Part shown: piece by piece, positions 29,613 to 40,312 of the stretch
Layout: every line of letters starts with the position of its first letter
Position numbering within the stretch: the first letter of the stretch is position 1
Assembly: GCA_016707895.1 (NCBI GenBank)
Contig: JADJGV010000001.1
Coordinates: 124,001-188,000, forward strand
Source of the DNA: Myxococcales bacterium
GTDB lineage: Bacteria > Myxococcota_A > Polyangia > Haliangiales > Haliangiaceae
Length of the DNA stretch: 64,000 nt
Direction: 5' to 3'
Notes under the pieces: model-generated
Seen by the model: the letters and a program-made list of their open reading frames with translations, nothing else
Database searches by the model: none
What the model was told of the DNA's origin: nothing
Position numbers and translations under genes: made by a program

Positions 29613-31394
29613 ATGCCCGACGCCCCACCCCTGCCAGCGGACCTCGCCGCGATCCCGCCCGCGCTCGTGCCGCGGTTGCGCGACGTGACCCAGGTCCTGG
29701 CCGCCGACGCGGTCGACGTCGGGCTGTACCGCCTGGCGCGGCTGTGCGCCGACGGCGAGGCCTGGCTGGGCGCGGCGCCGGAGCTGGCCGAGCTGGGGCG
29801 GTGGATGCTGGCGCCGAGCCGGCCCACCGCGGTGCGCATCCAGGGCTGCGTGTGGCTGACGATGTTCCCGTCGGTCGACGTCGCGCGCACGCTGGCGGCG
29901 CTGGCGCTCGACGAGCGCGAGCCGCTGGCGGTGCGCGATCAGGCGGCGTGGACGCTGGGCTACCGCCAGGCCCGCGGCCACCACCCGCGCCCGCGCTGGG
30001 ACGCGGCGGCGCTCGCGGTGGCCGACGTCGCGCTGTTGACGCTGGTCGAGCGAGCCACCCGGGCCGGGGCGGTGACGCTCGAGCAGCTGCCGATCGCGCT
30101 GCGCCACGTCGCGCGGCCCGACGTGGTCGACGCGCTGATCGCGGCGCCCGGGCTGTGGGGCGAAGCGCTCGAGTGCTTCGCGACCGCCGACGGCGCGCGC
30201 GCGCTGTGGGCGCGCTTCGACGCGATCGGCCCGGCGCACCAGCTGCGCGCGCTCCGGCTGGTGGCCGCGACGCTGGGCGCCGAGGCGGCGCCGCTGCTGC
30301 TGGCCCGCGCCGAGGGCCGCGGCCCCGACGAGCGCCTCGAGCTGTTGCAGCTAGCGGTGGCGGTAGGCGGCGAGCGCTACCTGGGCGCGATCGAAGCCGA
30401 GCTGGCGACGCTGCGGTGGGCGGCGATGGGCCGGGCCCGGGCGCAGTGGCACCTCGCCAACCCCGGCGTGGTGCCGACGGTGCGCGGCCTGCAGACCGCG
30501 CGGATCACCGGCTGCCTCGACGCCGCCACGCGCCCGGCCCGGTGCGCCCAGGCCGCCGACGATCTGGGCGCGCTGACCCAGTTCGAGCGCCACCCCGAGA
30601 CGTATCTATATGCGCTGTGGGCCGAGATGGTCCGCGGCGCCGGCGACCCGGCCCGCGCCACCGCGCTGGTCGCCGCCCACCCCGAGAGCGCGCCGCGGGT
30701 GCGCGAGCTGTACCTGGCCGAGCTGGCCGCGCGCGGCCGCGTGCGCCAGGTGGCGGCGGCCGCGCAGGATCTCGAGGGCGCCGATCTGGGCGCGCTGGGC
30801 CTGGCGCGCGCCGGCCGGCCGCTGGCCGCGCTCGAGCTGGCCGCGACCTCGCGCCACCACACCGCCGAGCTGACCTGCGCCCGGGCCCTGGCCTGCTACC
30901 GCGCCGGGCGCCCCGATCTGATGGAGCGCGTGCTGACCGAAGATCTGCCGCCGGCCGAGCTGGTCGACGACGTCGCGCTGCCCAGCTTCCCCGGCCCCCA
31001 CGAGCGCTGGCTGGCCGAGCACGCCCCCGACGCGCGGCCGGCGGTGACCGCGCTGGTGCGCGGGCGCGAGGCGGTGCTGGCGCTGGCTGGCCCCGCCGCC
31101 GATGGCGCCGAGCCGGATCACCCGTCGCTGGCACCGATCGATCGCGTGGTGCGGCGGCTGGGCCGCGGGCTGCGCGGCGCGACGGTGTACCTGGCCGGCG
31201 AGTTCGGCGTCATCGTCGATCGCGACGTCGTGACCCGCGCGCTGGCCGCGGCCGGCGCGCGGCTGGTCAGCGGCCCGTTCCCCGACATCGACTACTACGT
31301 CCACGGCGACCACTGCCTGGTGCAGACCATCGCGCAGCTCGAGCGCCAGGGCTGTCGCCGGCTGCGCGCCGGCGAGCTGGAGGGCATCCCATGA
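29613..31394 (+). CDS. HEAT-like helical protein with C-terminal BRCT-like domain
   Basis: A 593-residue protein. AGGAG lies 5 bases before ATG 29613; an adjacent ATG at 29610 and GTG at 29607 are alternatives. Residues about 60-450 are alpha-helical HEAT-like repeats (VRIQGCVWLTMFPSVDVART, AVRDQAAWTLGYRQARG, DERLELLQLAVAVGGERYLG). The last 75 residues resemble a BRCT domain: GLRGATVYLAGEFGVIVDRD, then VVTRALAAAGARLVSG, IDYYVHGDH and LERQGCRRLRAGELEGI. That gives the BRCT order of strand, helix, Gly-Ala, phosphate-pocket-like Ser and terminal helix. Its stop overlaps the start of the TPR gene (ATGA). Confidence 0.7.
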   Translation: MPDAPPLPADLAAIPPALVPRLRDVTQVLAADAVDVGLYRLARLCADGEAWLGAAPELAELGRWMLAPSRPTAVRIQGCVWLTMFPSVDVARTLAALALDEREPLAVRDQAAWTLGYRQARGHHPRPRWDAAALAVADVALLTLVERATRAGAVTLEQLPIALRHVARPDVVDALIAAPGLWGEALECFATADGARALWARFDAIGPAHQLRALRLVAATLGAEAAPLLLARAEGRGPDERLELLQLAVAVGGERYLGAIEAELATLRWAAMGRARAQWHLANPGVVPTVRGLQTARITGCLDAATRPARCAQAADDLGALTQFERHPETYLYALWAEMVRGAGDPARATALVAAHPESAPRVRELYLAELAARGRVRQVAAAAQDLEGADLGALGLARAGRPLAALELAATSRHHTAELTCARALACYRAGRPDLMERVLTEDLPPAELVDDVALPSFPGPHERWLAEHAPDARPAVTALVRGREAVLALAGPAADGAEPDHPSLAPIDRVVRRLGRGLRGATVYLAGEFGVIVDRDVVTRALAAAGARLVSGPFPDIDYYVHGDHCLVQTIAQLERQGCRRLRAGELEGIP

Positions 31395-34300
31395 ACGCGA
31401 CGCGCGGACCGCACAAGGTCGCGGTGTTGTGGCCGCAGCTGACCGGCGTCGACGCGACGTCGGCGCTGCCGCTCCTGGCGTGGGTCGCGATGACCGACGC
31501 GGTGCTGCGCACGCCGGGGCTCGGCGCGATCGCGCCCGACGACTACCATGTCGGCGCGGTCGACGGCCGCCACGTCGCGATCCACGCGCTCCACAGCGGC
31601 GAGGCGCCGGGCCACTGGTTCACCAGCGAGCGGCGCGACGAGGTGGTGTGGCTGGCGGGCGCGGTCGACGGCGTGCTGCGGCTGCACGCGGTGCACGCCG
31701 ACGGGCGCCGCGAGAGCTTCGACGCGCTCGGCCGCAGCTTCGGCGCGCAGCTGGTGCAGGTGATGACCGCGTGGTTGACCGCGCGCGGCCTGGGGCCGCT
31801 GGGCGACGGGATGATCGCCGCCGCGCCGGGGCCGGCGTGGACCGCGGCCGCGGCCGCGCTGGCGCCGGTGCTCGCGGAGCTGATCGCGACACACGGGCAA
31901 TGGGTGACCAGCAAGGACGGCGATCCCAGCGCCTACGACAGCGAGGGCGCAGAGGACGAGGAGGAGGACGACGACGACGACGACGAGGGCGAGCGCCCGA
32001 GCATCGTCAGCGACGACGGCGCAGCCGCCGCGGCGCCCGCGATCGTCGCGCCGTTCGACGCCGCGGCGATCCTCGCCACCGTCCCGGCGCCGCTCCACGA
32101 GCTGACGCTGCGCGCGCTGACGGTCGTCGACGACGCGCGCGCCGCCGCGGCGTTCATCGCGTGCGCGCCCGCGCACCCGTGGTCGCTGATGCGTCAGTAC
32201 CAGGCGACCGCCGATCGGGCGCCCGCGTTCGCGCTGGTGTGGCAAGCGCTGGCGCTGGCGCCGGGCTGGGACCTGCCGTACGTCGCGCTCGCCGAGTACG
32301 ACGACGACAGCGACGCCGCCGACCCCGACGATCCGCTGGCGCCGACCAACCTCGAGGTCGTCGCCGCCGCCGGCGTGGCCGGGACGCTGTCGCCCGACGA
32401 CGGCGGGGTCGCCGAGCTGTGGGGCCAGTGCCTCGACGACGACGGCCGGGTCGCCGAGGCGCTGCGCCTGGGCGAGCGCGCGGTCGCGCTCGACCCCGAC
32501 GATCCCGATCGCCACCTGGCGCTGGTCCGGATGCACGACGGCGCGGAGCGCCTGGGCTCGTGGCTGGCCGCCGCCCACCGCGCCGGCGCCCGCCACGGCT
32601 GTCCGATGAACCCCTTCCTGCCCTGGTACCCGGATCAACGCATGGTCGACCTCGAGGTCGCGACCGCGCTGATGAACGTCGGGCGGCTCGACGAGGCGAT
32701 CGCGCTGCGCGCCAACCGGCTCGAGGGCGTCGAGGGCAGCTGGCCCCGCCACGCCGGCATCCTCGCGCAGTGGCGCAAGGATCCGGGCTTCGTGGCGTGG
32801 TGCTACGCCCGCGAGGCCCACGCCCGGGGTGACGACGGCCGCGTGGTCGAGGGCTTCGGCCGCATGGAGCCCGACGATGGCCTCGACGTGGCGATGCTCC
32901 TCGACGGCCTGGTCGCCACCGGCCGCGAGCACCTCGCGCCGCTGGCGTGGGCCCACTTCGGCCGCGGCAAGCAGCTGGCTACCCCGGCCGCCCAGCTCGC
33001 CGCCGCGCGCGCGCTGGCCGCCGCCGGCGCCTGGGCCGACGCGCTGACCGAGCTGGTGACGGTGCAGCTCACGACGCCGGCGCGTGACGATCACGCCGCC
33101 GCGGCGCACGTGGCGCGGCTGCTGGCGGCCGCGCCGCTGAACGCGCTCGAGCCGGTGATCGCCGCGCACCTCGACGCCGGCGCCGTGACCATCGCGCGGC
33201 GGTTCGCGCGCGAGGTCGCGGAGTTCGTGCCCGGGGCGATCGACAGCGCGGTGATCGCGCGCGCCCTGGGACCGATCGTCCGCGCGCCGGCCACCGCCTG
33301 GTGCGCCGAGCTGGCCCTGCCGCCGGCGGTGGCGGCGCTGCTGGCCACGGTCGACGCCGCACCCGACGATCTGGGCGCCGCCGACGCGCTGGTCACCGGC
33401 TGGGTCGGGGCCGCGTTCGCCGCCGCGCGCGCCGACGAGCCGGCCGCGCTGGCGACGGCGCTCCTGGCCTGCGCCACCCACGCGCTGGCGCGCTACCTCG
33501 CCGCACCGCCGTCCCTCGCGGCCGGCGCGCTGCGCACCGTCGCGGCCGAGGCGCTCCAGGCGTGCACGCCGCACCGCGATCACCTGCGCGACCGCGACCT
33601 CGAGGCCGCGCTCGCCGCGCTGGCACCCGCCGTCGCCCACGCGCAGCCGGCGCTCGCCGACCACTGGCTCACCTACGCCGAGCGCCGGCTCGGGCTCGAC
33701 GAGCGCTGGCACGGCCGCTGGGGGCGCGCCGGCGCGCTGGCCGATCGCCTGGTCGGCCCCGAGCGGCTGGCGGCGATGAGCTGGCAGGTCGCGGCGCTGG
33801 CGCGCGCGCGCCCCGCCGACTGGGCCGCGCGGGTCGCGCCGATCGCGGCGCGGCTGGCGTGGCTCACCGGCGCCACCGGCGGGACCGAGTGGGCCGAGGC
33901 CGCGGTCGCGCTGCACGCGGCGGGCGCGATCGATCGCGCCGCCGCCGTCGACGCGCTGGCCAGCGCGCACTTCTTGATCCGCGGCCACGACGGCACCGCG
34001 GCGGTCGCGCTGGCGCGGCTGCACCTCGAGGACGGCCGCGGCGCGCCGGCGCTGGCGTGCCTGATCGAGGGCCTCGGCGCCGGCGGCGACGACTGGCGCG
34101 CGGCCCAGGTCGAGGCGCTGCGCCCGCTGTGGAAGCCGGCCAAGGTCGACGTGCCGGTCGACTTCGCCAAGGCCGCGGGCGCGATGTTCACCGCGCTGCA
34201 GAAGGGCGAGGCCGCCAAGGGCGAGCGGCTCGGGCGCTGGTGCGTCGCCCTCGATCCCGAGAACGAGGAGGCCCACCGCAACCTGGGCCTGGCGTTCGCG

Positions 34301-35453
34301 ATGCAGGGCAAGGTCACCGACGCGCTGGCGCACCTGGTCCGGGCCACGCCCGATCAGGCGACCCAGATCCTGGCGGGCACGCTGTACCAGGGCGGCCGCC
34401 TGCCCGAGGCGCTAGCCGTGCTGGATCACGCCAGCCGCTGGTACACCCGCGCTGATCAGTGGCTGACCTACGCCGGCGTGGTCTACGCCGCGGTCGACAA
34501 CCCGCGCACCGTGCTCGGCTACGACCGCGCGTGGCAGCTCGATCCGGCGGCGTTCGACGCCTCGCAGCTCAACGCGTACGCCGGCGTGCTCGACGAGGTC
34601 GGCCAGTTCGCGCGCTGCGAGGTGATCGCGCGGCGGCTGATCGAGGTGGCGGGCAAGGACAAGATGTGGCTGACCAACGGCTGGAACCACCTGTCGTGCG
34701 CGCTGCTCGGCCTGGGGCGCCAGGCCGAGGCGATCGAGCTGGCGCAGAAGGCGGTCAAGCAGAACCCATCGCCCGACAACAAGGACGGGTTCGCGGCGAC
34801 CTTGGCCCGCGCGAAGGCCAACACGCCGACGGTGCCGACGCCGGCGCCGGCGCCGGACACGGCGCGCCACCCGGCGTTCCAGCTCATCGACGACAGCGAC
34901 CTCCACGCCGCCGCCGAGTTCCTCGACGATCCGAGCTGGCTGGCCCGGCGCGCGGCGCTGCGGGCGGCGCGGTTCCGCCACGGCTCGGACAACCGGGTCG
35001 CGGTCACCGCTGGCGCGGGCGGCCGCCGCGGCGCAGCTCGCGGCGTCGGACGGCACGGTGGACAAGGACGCGGCGCTGGTGCGCGCGCTGGCGCTCGAGG
35101 TCCGGGCCCAGGCCGACCTCGGCGCCGAGCCGCCGCCGCTGCTGGGCGATCGCCTGACCCGGCCCGCGTTCTATCAGGAGTTCCGCGCCCGCGGCGGCGT
35201 GGTGCTGGGCGACGACGGCCCGCCGCCGCCGACGTTCGTCGATCGCGACGGCGTGCCCGGCTCGGCGGTGCCGCGCGCCAGCGACTACGTCGCGCTCCTG
35301 CGCGCGCTGGCGACCCACGCGCCGGCCCAGGCGCTGGCGGACCGCGGCCTCGACGACGCCGGCTACCGCGCGCTGGCGATCCAGTGGGCCGCGGCGCTCG
35401 ACGCCGACGCCGCGCTGCGCGCCGCGGTCGAGGCCGGCCTGGCCCAGGGCTGA
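31391..35453 (+). CDS. Large TPR protein, interrupted by a frameshift near 35010
   Basis: A TPR-rich protein of about 1350 residues if the break is repaired. The frame from ATG 31391 reads through an acidic run (DEEEDDDDDDEGE, about 190-205) and many helical repeats, including clear TPRs (WCVALDPENEEAHRNLGLAF, AMQGKVTDALAHLVRATP, LGLGRQAEAIELAQKAVK). The protein-like sequence runs to FRHGSDNRVAVT near 35008, then turns to Gly/Arg nonsense. In the next frame, from about 35011, it resumes as LARAAAAQLAASDGTVDKDA and ends with VEAGLAQG at 35453. Either a natural frameshift or a sequencing error (loss of 2 bases or gain of 1). Translationally coupled to the BRCT-like gene. Confidence 0.75.
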
Positions 35454-35468
35454 TCGATCAGCGCGGGA

Positions 35469-36125
35469 TCACGCCGGGCCGGCGAAGTGCGCGAGCGTGC
35501 GCTGGGTGGCCAGCGCGCACGCCGCCGCGTCGTAGTCCGGGCTGCCCGCGCGGCAGAAGCCGTGGCCGGCGTCGTAGAGGTGCACGCCGATCTCGGGGAA
35601 GCGCGCGCGGACCTCGTCGACGGCGGTCATCGGGATCGCGGCGTCGCGGCTGCCGTAGTGCAGGATCGTCGGCACCCGCGGCGCCTCACCGAGCAGCGTG
35701 TTGATCAGCCGGCCGTAGAAGCCGCTGGCGGCGGCCAGGCCGGTGCAGCGCGCGGCGGCCAGCCACGCCACCGCGCCGCCGTAGCAGAAGCCGGTGATGA
35801 ACACCGGCGCGGCGAGCGCGTCGATCGCCGCCTGCACGTCGGCCATGACCTGGGGCCACGGCGATGACGCCACCGCGTCCTTGCCCTTGGCGAAGCCGGC
35901 GGCGTCGAGCCCGGCGGCGAACCCGGGCTCGATCCGATCGAACAAGGACGGCGCGATCGCGTCATAGCCGGCGGCGGCGAAGGTCGCGCAGCGCTCGCGC
36001 ACGTGGTCGCTGACGCCGAAGATCTCCTGGATCACCACGACGCCGCCGCGGCGCGGGCCGATCGCCTCGACGCGGTGGGCGGTGAGCGTGAAGCCGTCGT
36101 GGGCCGAGGTCAGCGTGGTGGTCAT
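35469..36125 (-). CDS. Dienelactone-hydrolase-family alpha/beta hydrolase
   Basis: A 218-residue cytosolic hydrolase. The DLH catalytic triad is visible: nucleophile Cys in ITGFCYGGAVAW, Asp in HYGSRDAAIP and His in YDAGHGFCR. The oxyanion/fold segment VVVIQEIFGVSDHVRERC is typical. True dienelactone hydrolases use Cys, as here. No ring-cleavage genes are adjacent, so the natural substrate is unknown. TAGCCT ends 7 bases before the ATG. Confidence 0.92.
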   Translation of the reverse strand: MTTTLTSAHDGFTLTAHRVEAIGPRRGGVVVIQEIFGVSDHVRERCATFAAAGYDAIAPSLFDRIEPGFAAGLDAAGFAKGKDAVASSPWPQVMADVQAAIDALAAPVFITGFCYGGAVAWLAAARCTGLAAASGFYGRLINTLLGEAPRVPTILHYGSRDAAIPMTAVDEVRARFPEIGVHLYDAGHGFCRAGSPDYDAAACALATQRTLAHFAGPA

Positions 36126-36138
36126 CGCGCGCAGGCTA

Positions 36139-38667
36139 TCACTCGCTGATGAACTGCATCGGATCCTCGGGCCAGCCGTGCTTGGGGTACCGCCGCATCA
36201 GCTGCCGGCGCAGCTCGGGATAGTGGCGTTGCCAGAAGCCGGGCAGATCCTGCGTGACCTGCACCGGCCGCTGGTTGGGCGCGAGCAGGTGCAGGACCAG
36301 CGGCACCCGGCCGTTGGCCACCGCCGGCCCGCGCGGCGCGCCGAAGAAGTCCTGCAGCCGCGACGCGATCCACGGCGCGCGATCGAGCTCGTAGTGGATC
36401 GCCACCCGCCGGCGGCGCGGCAGCTCGGCGTGGGTCGGCGCGATCCGATCGAGCTGCGCGCGCAGCGGCGCGAGGTCGGCGTCGAGCAGCTGCAACAGGT
36501 TCGCCTTGCGCAGCTCGGCGAACGAGCTCATGCCCTCGCACGCGCGGGCCAGCGCCGCGGTCAGCGCCGCGTCGTCGGGCGCGGTCAGCTCGGGCAGGTG
36601 CGCGGCGGCGAAGGTCAGGCGCGCGCGCCACGCCGCGAGCGCGTCGGCGTCGACGAAGCGGGTCACGCCGGCGGCCACCGCCTCCCGGGCCAGCACCGCG
36701 GCGGCGCGGGGATCGCCGCGGGCGCCGGCGGGGTCGACGCGCTCGTCGAGCGCGATCGCGCCGTAGCTGGTGCGCTGGGTGCGCTCGACCCGCTCGGCGG
36801 CGCGGTTCCAGGTGAGCTCGTCGGTGTCGACCACGCGGTCGGGATCGAGGTCGAGCAGCCACAGCGGATCGATCCGGCTGGCGCGGCGCACGCTGACCTG
36901 GGCCCGGCCGGTCTCGCTGGCGTCGACCGCGACCACCAGCTCGGCGCCGGCCGCGGTCGACAGCACCGACGACGACGCCAGCGCGCCCGCGCCGCCGGCG
37001 GCGAACACCACGTCGGCCGAGCTGCCGCGGCGGCGGGCCGCGCGGTCGGGGTAGCCAGCCAGGACGCAGTACAGGAGCGCCTCGTCGACCGCGGCGTCGT
37101 CGGCGGGGCGCCGGCCGCCGCGCCGGGTCTGGCGCTCGAGCTGCTGCGCGGCGCGATCGACCGCCTGCGCGGTGGCGACGTCGAGGCCGAGGTCGCGCAG
37201 CGCCGCGGGCCGCATGCGGTCGGCGCGCGCGGCCAGGAGCGCGTCGAGGTCCTCGATCAGATCGCTGTCGGCGGCGATCCGCGCCACGCCGCGCGGGCCG
37301 CGCTTCTCGAGGCGCAGCTCGCGCGCGCCCAGCAGCGCCGCGACGATCGCGCCCTCGCGCTCGACGCCGCGGGCCTCGGCCTCGATCAACAGCCGCGCCT
37401 GCCGCGGGTGCGCCGGGAACCGCAGCATGCGCTGGCCCAGCGGCGTCACCGCGCCGGCACCGTCGATCGCGCCCAGCCGCGCCAGCAGCTCGTCGGCTGC
37501 GGCGGCGGCGACCGGCGGCGGCGGCTCGAACCACGGCACGTCGGTCAGGCGCGCGAAGCCGGCGGCGTGCAGCTCGAGCGCGGCCTCGGCCAGATCGGCG
37601 CGCATGATCTCGGGCGCCTCGCGGGCGCGGCGGGTGTCGAAGTCGTGGCGGGTGTAGAGCCGCAGGCAGCGGCCGGCGCGGGTGCGGCCGGCGCGGCCGG
37701 CGCGCTGGATCGCGCTGGCCTGGCTGATCGGCTCGATCACCAGGCTGGGCATGCCCGACCACGGCGAGTGGCGGGCGACCCGCGCGGTGCCGGCGTCGAT
37801 CACCGCGACCACGCCGTCGATCGTCACCGAGGTCTCGGCGACGTTGGTGGCGAGGATGATCTTGCGCCGCGGCGCCGGCGCGATCGCGCGATCCTGCTCG
37901 TCGCTCGGCAGGTCGCCGTACAGCGGCACGATCAGCAGGTCGAAGGTGGCCGCGACCTCGGCGAGATCGTCGCCGACGCGGCGGATCTCGCCGGCGCCGG
38001 GCAAGAACACCAGCACGTCGCCGTCGAGCCGCTCCTGGCACAGCCGGCGGATCGCCGCCGCCAGCTGCTTGCCGAGCTGGCGATCGTCGGGCGTCGCCAG
38101 GTACTCGACGTCGACCGGGAAGGCGCGGCCCTCGGACACCACCACCGGCGCGTCGAGGAACGCCGCCACCGGCCCGGGGTCCAGCGTCGCCGACATCGCC
38201 ACCAGCTTGAGATCCGGGCGGCGGGTGCGGCGCAGCCGCTCGAGCAGCGCCAGCGCCAGGTCGCCGGCCAGGTGGCGCTCGTGCAGCTCGTCGAGCACCA
38301 CCGCGCCGGTGCCGCGCAGCTCGGGATCGGCGAGCAGCCGGCGGGTCAGCACGCCCTCGGTGACGAAGCGGATCCGCGTCGCCGCGCCGACCTTGCGGTC
38401 GAAGCGCACCTCGTAGCCGACCTCGTCGCCGATGCGCGCGCCGCGCTCGAACGCCACCCGGTTGGCCGCCAGCCGCGTCGCCAGCCGCCGCGGCTCGAGC
38501 ACGACCACGTCGCCGGCGCCGGCCAGCCCGGCGTCGAGCAGCGCCCCCGGCACGCGGGTGGTCTTGCCCGCGCCCGGCGGCGCCACCAGCACCGCCGCGC
38601 CGCGATCCCGCACCGCCGCGATCAGCGCGGGCAGGACCTCATCGATGGGCAGGGGCGCCAGCGGCAC
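36139..38667 (-). CDS. hrpB: ATP-dependent RNA helicase HrpB
   Basis: An 842-residue DEAH-family helicase. Motifs in order: LVAPPGAGKTTRVP (I), VVVLEPRRLATRLA (Ia), VVLDELHERH (II, here DELH), VAMSATLD (III), VFLPGAGEI (IV), KIILATNVAETSVTIDGV (V) and QRAGRAGRTRAGRCLRLY (VI). The HrpB C-terminal domain ends with the typical LPGFWQRHYPELRRQLMRRY and KHGWPEDP. The length fits the family (about 820). It starts at GTG 38667, and TAGGCT ends 8 bases before. Confidence 0.96.
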   Translation of the reverse strand: MPLAPLPIDEVLPALIAAVRDRGAAVLVAPPGAGKTTRVPGALLDAGLAGAGDVVVLEPRRLATRLAANRVAFERGARIGDEVGYEVRFDRKVGAATRIRFVTEGVLTRRLLADPELRGTGAVVLDELHERHLAGDLALALLERLRRTRRPDLKLVAMSATLDPGPVAAFLDAPVVVSEGRAFPVDVEYLATPDDRQLGKQLAAAIRRLCQERLDGDVLVFLPGAGEIRRVGDDLAEVAATFDLLIVPLYGDLPSDEQDRAIAPAPRRKIILATNVAETSVTIDGVVAVIDAGTARVARHSPWSGMPSLVIEPISQASAIQRAGRAGRTRAGRCLRLYTRHDFDTRRAREAPEIMRADLAEAALELHAAGFARLTDVPWFEPPPPVAAAAADELLARLGAIDGAGAVTPLGQRMLRFPAHPRQARLLIEAEARGVEREGAIVAALLGARELRLEKRGPRGVARIAADSDLIEDLDALLAARADRMRPAALRDLGLDVATAQAVDRAAQQLERQTRRGGRRPADDAAVDEALLYCVLAGYPDRAARRRGSSADVVFAAGGAGALASSSVLSTAAGAELVVAVDASETGRAQVSVRRASRIDPLWLLDLDPDRVVDTDELTWNRAAERVERTQRTSYGAIALDERVDPAGARGDPRAAAVLAREAVAAGVTRFVDADALAAWRARLTFAAAHLPELTAPDDAALTAALARACEGMSSFAELRKANLLQLLDADLAPLRAQLDRIAPTHAELPRRRRVAIHYELDRAPWIASRLQDFFGAPRGPAVANGRVPLVLHLLAPNQRPVQVTQDLPGFWQRHYPELRRQLMRRYPKHGWPEDPMQFISE

Positions 38668-38705
38668 GGCGGCGCAGCCTACTCCGCGGCGCGCGCGGCG
38701 TCAGC

Positions 38706-39011
38706 TCAGGCCGACGCGACCGCGGTCAGGTAGAACGAGGCCGGCTTCGCGCCGCTGGCGCGGGCGCTCATCACGACCTGGTCGCCGACCTGCGGCGGCT
38801 TCGCGGTCAGGCGCGCGAGCTCGACGTCCTTGATCCGGATCGGCACCAGCTCCGGGACGGTGGCGCCGTCGGGCACGTCGGCCAGCGCGCCCGGCTTGAC
38901 GTGGAACGTCAGGAAGAACCGCGGCGCTCGCCCGCTCTTGTCGACGTTCTCTTGTTCGACGCGCACTACCTCGCCGGTGACGCGCAGGGTCCAGTCGCCG
39001 ATGGCCGCCAT
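38706..39011 (-). CDS. Small beta-rich partner protein of the DUF4157 gene
   Basis: A 101-residue protein starting at ATG 39011, 2 bp behind the DUF4157 stop. The sequence alternates strands (WTLRVTGEVVRVEQENVD, APRFFLTFHVKPGAL, LVPIRIKDVELARL, QVGDQVVMSARASG) in a way that suggests an OB-like barrel. No family is recognised. Its position in the operon behind a putative toxin suggests it could be an immunity protein, chaperone or inhibitor, but this is inference. Confidence 0.65.
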   Translation of the reverse strand: MAAIGDWTLRVTGEVVRVEQENVDKSGRAPRFFLTFHVKPGALADVPDGATVPELVPIRIKDVELARLTAKPPQVGDQVVMSARASGAKPASFYLTAVASA

Positions 39012-39013
39012 CG

Positions 39014-40312
39014 CTAGCCCCGCTTGCTGGTCTGCTCGGCGCCGTGGTTGACGACCTCGTTGGCGCCGTCGAAGTCCTTGGTCATCGTGTCGCCCTCGCC
39101 CTTCTTCTGCCGCGCCTTGATGCCCTCGTACAGCGCGTTGGGCATCGCGATGCCGGCCATCGTCGCCGACGGCGCGCTCTTGCCGGCGGCCTTGACGGCG
39201 CCGACGCCGAAGTGGGTGCAGTTGAAGAAGAACACCGAGTACTGCGCGCCGCGCTTCGACTCGGCGTAGCGGATCACCGAGTCGACCTCGGCCTGGGTCA
39301 GGAGCCAGGTCTGCGACGCCTTCTCGGCGCCCTGGTGCGCGTCGTCGGGGTGGCGCATCCAGCCCTGGACGTACGAGTTGAACGGGTTCGGGCTGTAGCC
39401 GATGCCGTTGGCGATGTCGGGCCAGAAGCCCATCGGGTCGGCGTACTTGCCGCCGTTCTGCAGCAGCGCCTTGTGCTCCGCGGGCACCGAGTCGGGGATG
39501 GCCGCGGTGTCGATGTACTCGAGCGCGATCCAGGTGTGCCCGACCGAGCCGTTCTGCAGCTCGGCGATGCCCATCGACTTGGCCTCGATGTCGGCGTAGA
39601 GGTGCAGCTTGGCGACCTTGGCGTTGGGGTCGGGGGATGCGGTGGTCGTGCTGCTGCCGCCCTCCGTCGCGCCACCCTTGCGCTGCACCGTCGGGGCGCT
39701 GATGCTGCGCACGCTCGGGCCCCAGCCCTCGGCCGGCTCGGCGCCGAACGGCCCGGCCGACAGCATGCCCTCGGCCGACTTGCCGCTGACGACGGTGTCC
39801 GCGATCTGATCGGCGTGCTTCTCGTACGCGTCGCCGGCGCTGCCGACGCCGCCGTAGAGGTTGACGCCCTTGGCCTGCTGCACGACGTGCGCGGCCTCGT
39901 GGGCGGCGGTGTGCAGGTCGGGCGACTTGGCGAACGCGACGTGGCTGCCCGACGCGAACGCGCTGGCGCCCATGTCGTTGCAGGCCTCGGCGGCGCCGCC
40001 GCCGACGTGGGCCTGGACGTGCGAGATGTCGTGCTTGCCGAACGACGCCTGGATCGCGTCGGCGTGCGGCATGCTGCTCGACGGCGCCGCGATGCCACGA
40101 TCGGCCGCGGCGTGGACCTCGGCCGGCGAGCCGCCGTCGCCGCCGTCGCGCTGCACCACCCGGCCCGCCGCCAGCATCTGGACCATCTTGTCCTGGCACC
40201 AGGACTGGTAGCCACCGTCCTTGGACGACGCCTCGGGCTTGGCCCACGCGCTGTCGCTCATCTCCGGGGCGCGGTCGGTGCTGGTCTCCTGGGCGGTGCG
40301 TTCCATGCTCAT
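39014..40312 (-). CDS. DUF4157 eCIS-associated protein with LRAT/papain-like C-terminal domain
   Basis: A 432-residue protein. AGGAGA lies upstream of ATG 40312. Residues about 80-175 form the DUF4157 core found in extracellular contractile-injection-system cargo: FGKHDISHVQAHVGGGAAE, then LHTAAHEAAHVVQQAKGVN with HExxH at 138-142, and DAYEKHADQIAD. The C-terminal half (about 232-420) carries SVGHTWIALEYI (H259) and FFFNCTHFGVGAVKAAG (C365). The order His, then Asn-Cys-x-His-Phe, resembles LRAT/permuted NlpC-like thiol enzymes (NCEHF). A toxin or effector head is inferred. The AAA+ ATPase lies upstream on the same strand and a small partner downstream. Confidence 0.82.
   Translation of the reverse strand: MSMERTAQETSTDRAPEMSDSAWAKPEASSKDGGYQSWCQDKMVQMLAAGRVVQRDGGDGGSPAEVHAAADRGIAAPSSSMPHADAIQASFGKHDISHVQAHVGGGAAEACNDMGASAFASGSHVAFAKSPDLHTAAHEAAHVVQQAKGVNLYGGVGSAGDAYEKHADQIADTVVSGKSAEGMLSAGPFGAEPAEGWGPSVRSISAPTVQRKGGATEGGSSTTTASPDPNAKVAKLHLYADIEAKSMGIAELQNGSVGHTWIALEYIDTAAIPDSVPAEHKALLQNGGKYADPMGFWPDIANGIGYSPNPFNSYVQGWMRHPDDAHQGAEKASQTWLLTQAEVDSVIRYAESKRGAQYSVFFFNCTHFGVGAVKAAGKSAPSATMAGIAMPNALYEGIKARQKKGEGDTMTKDFDGANEVVNHGAEQTSKRG

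Noticed and set aside
35058..35453. Independent small gene after the TPR gene
   Set aside because: No start signal, and its sequence continues the TPR protein across a frameshift, so it is the displaced C-terminus.
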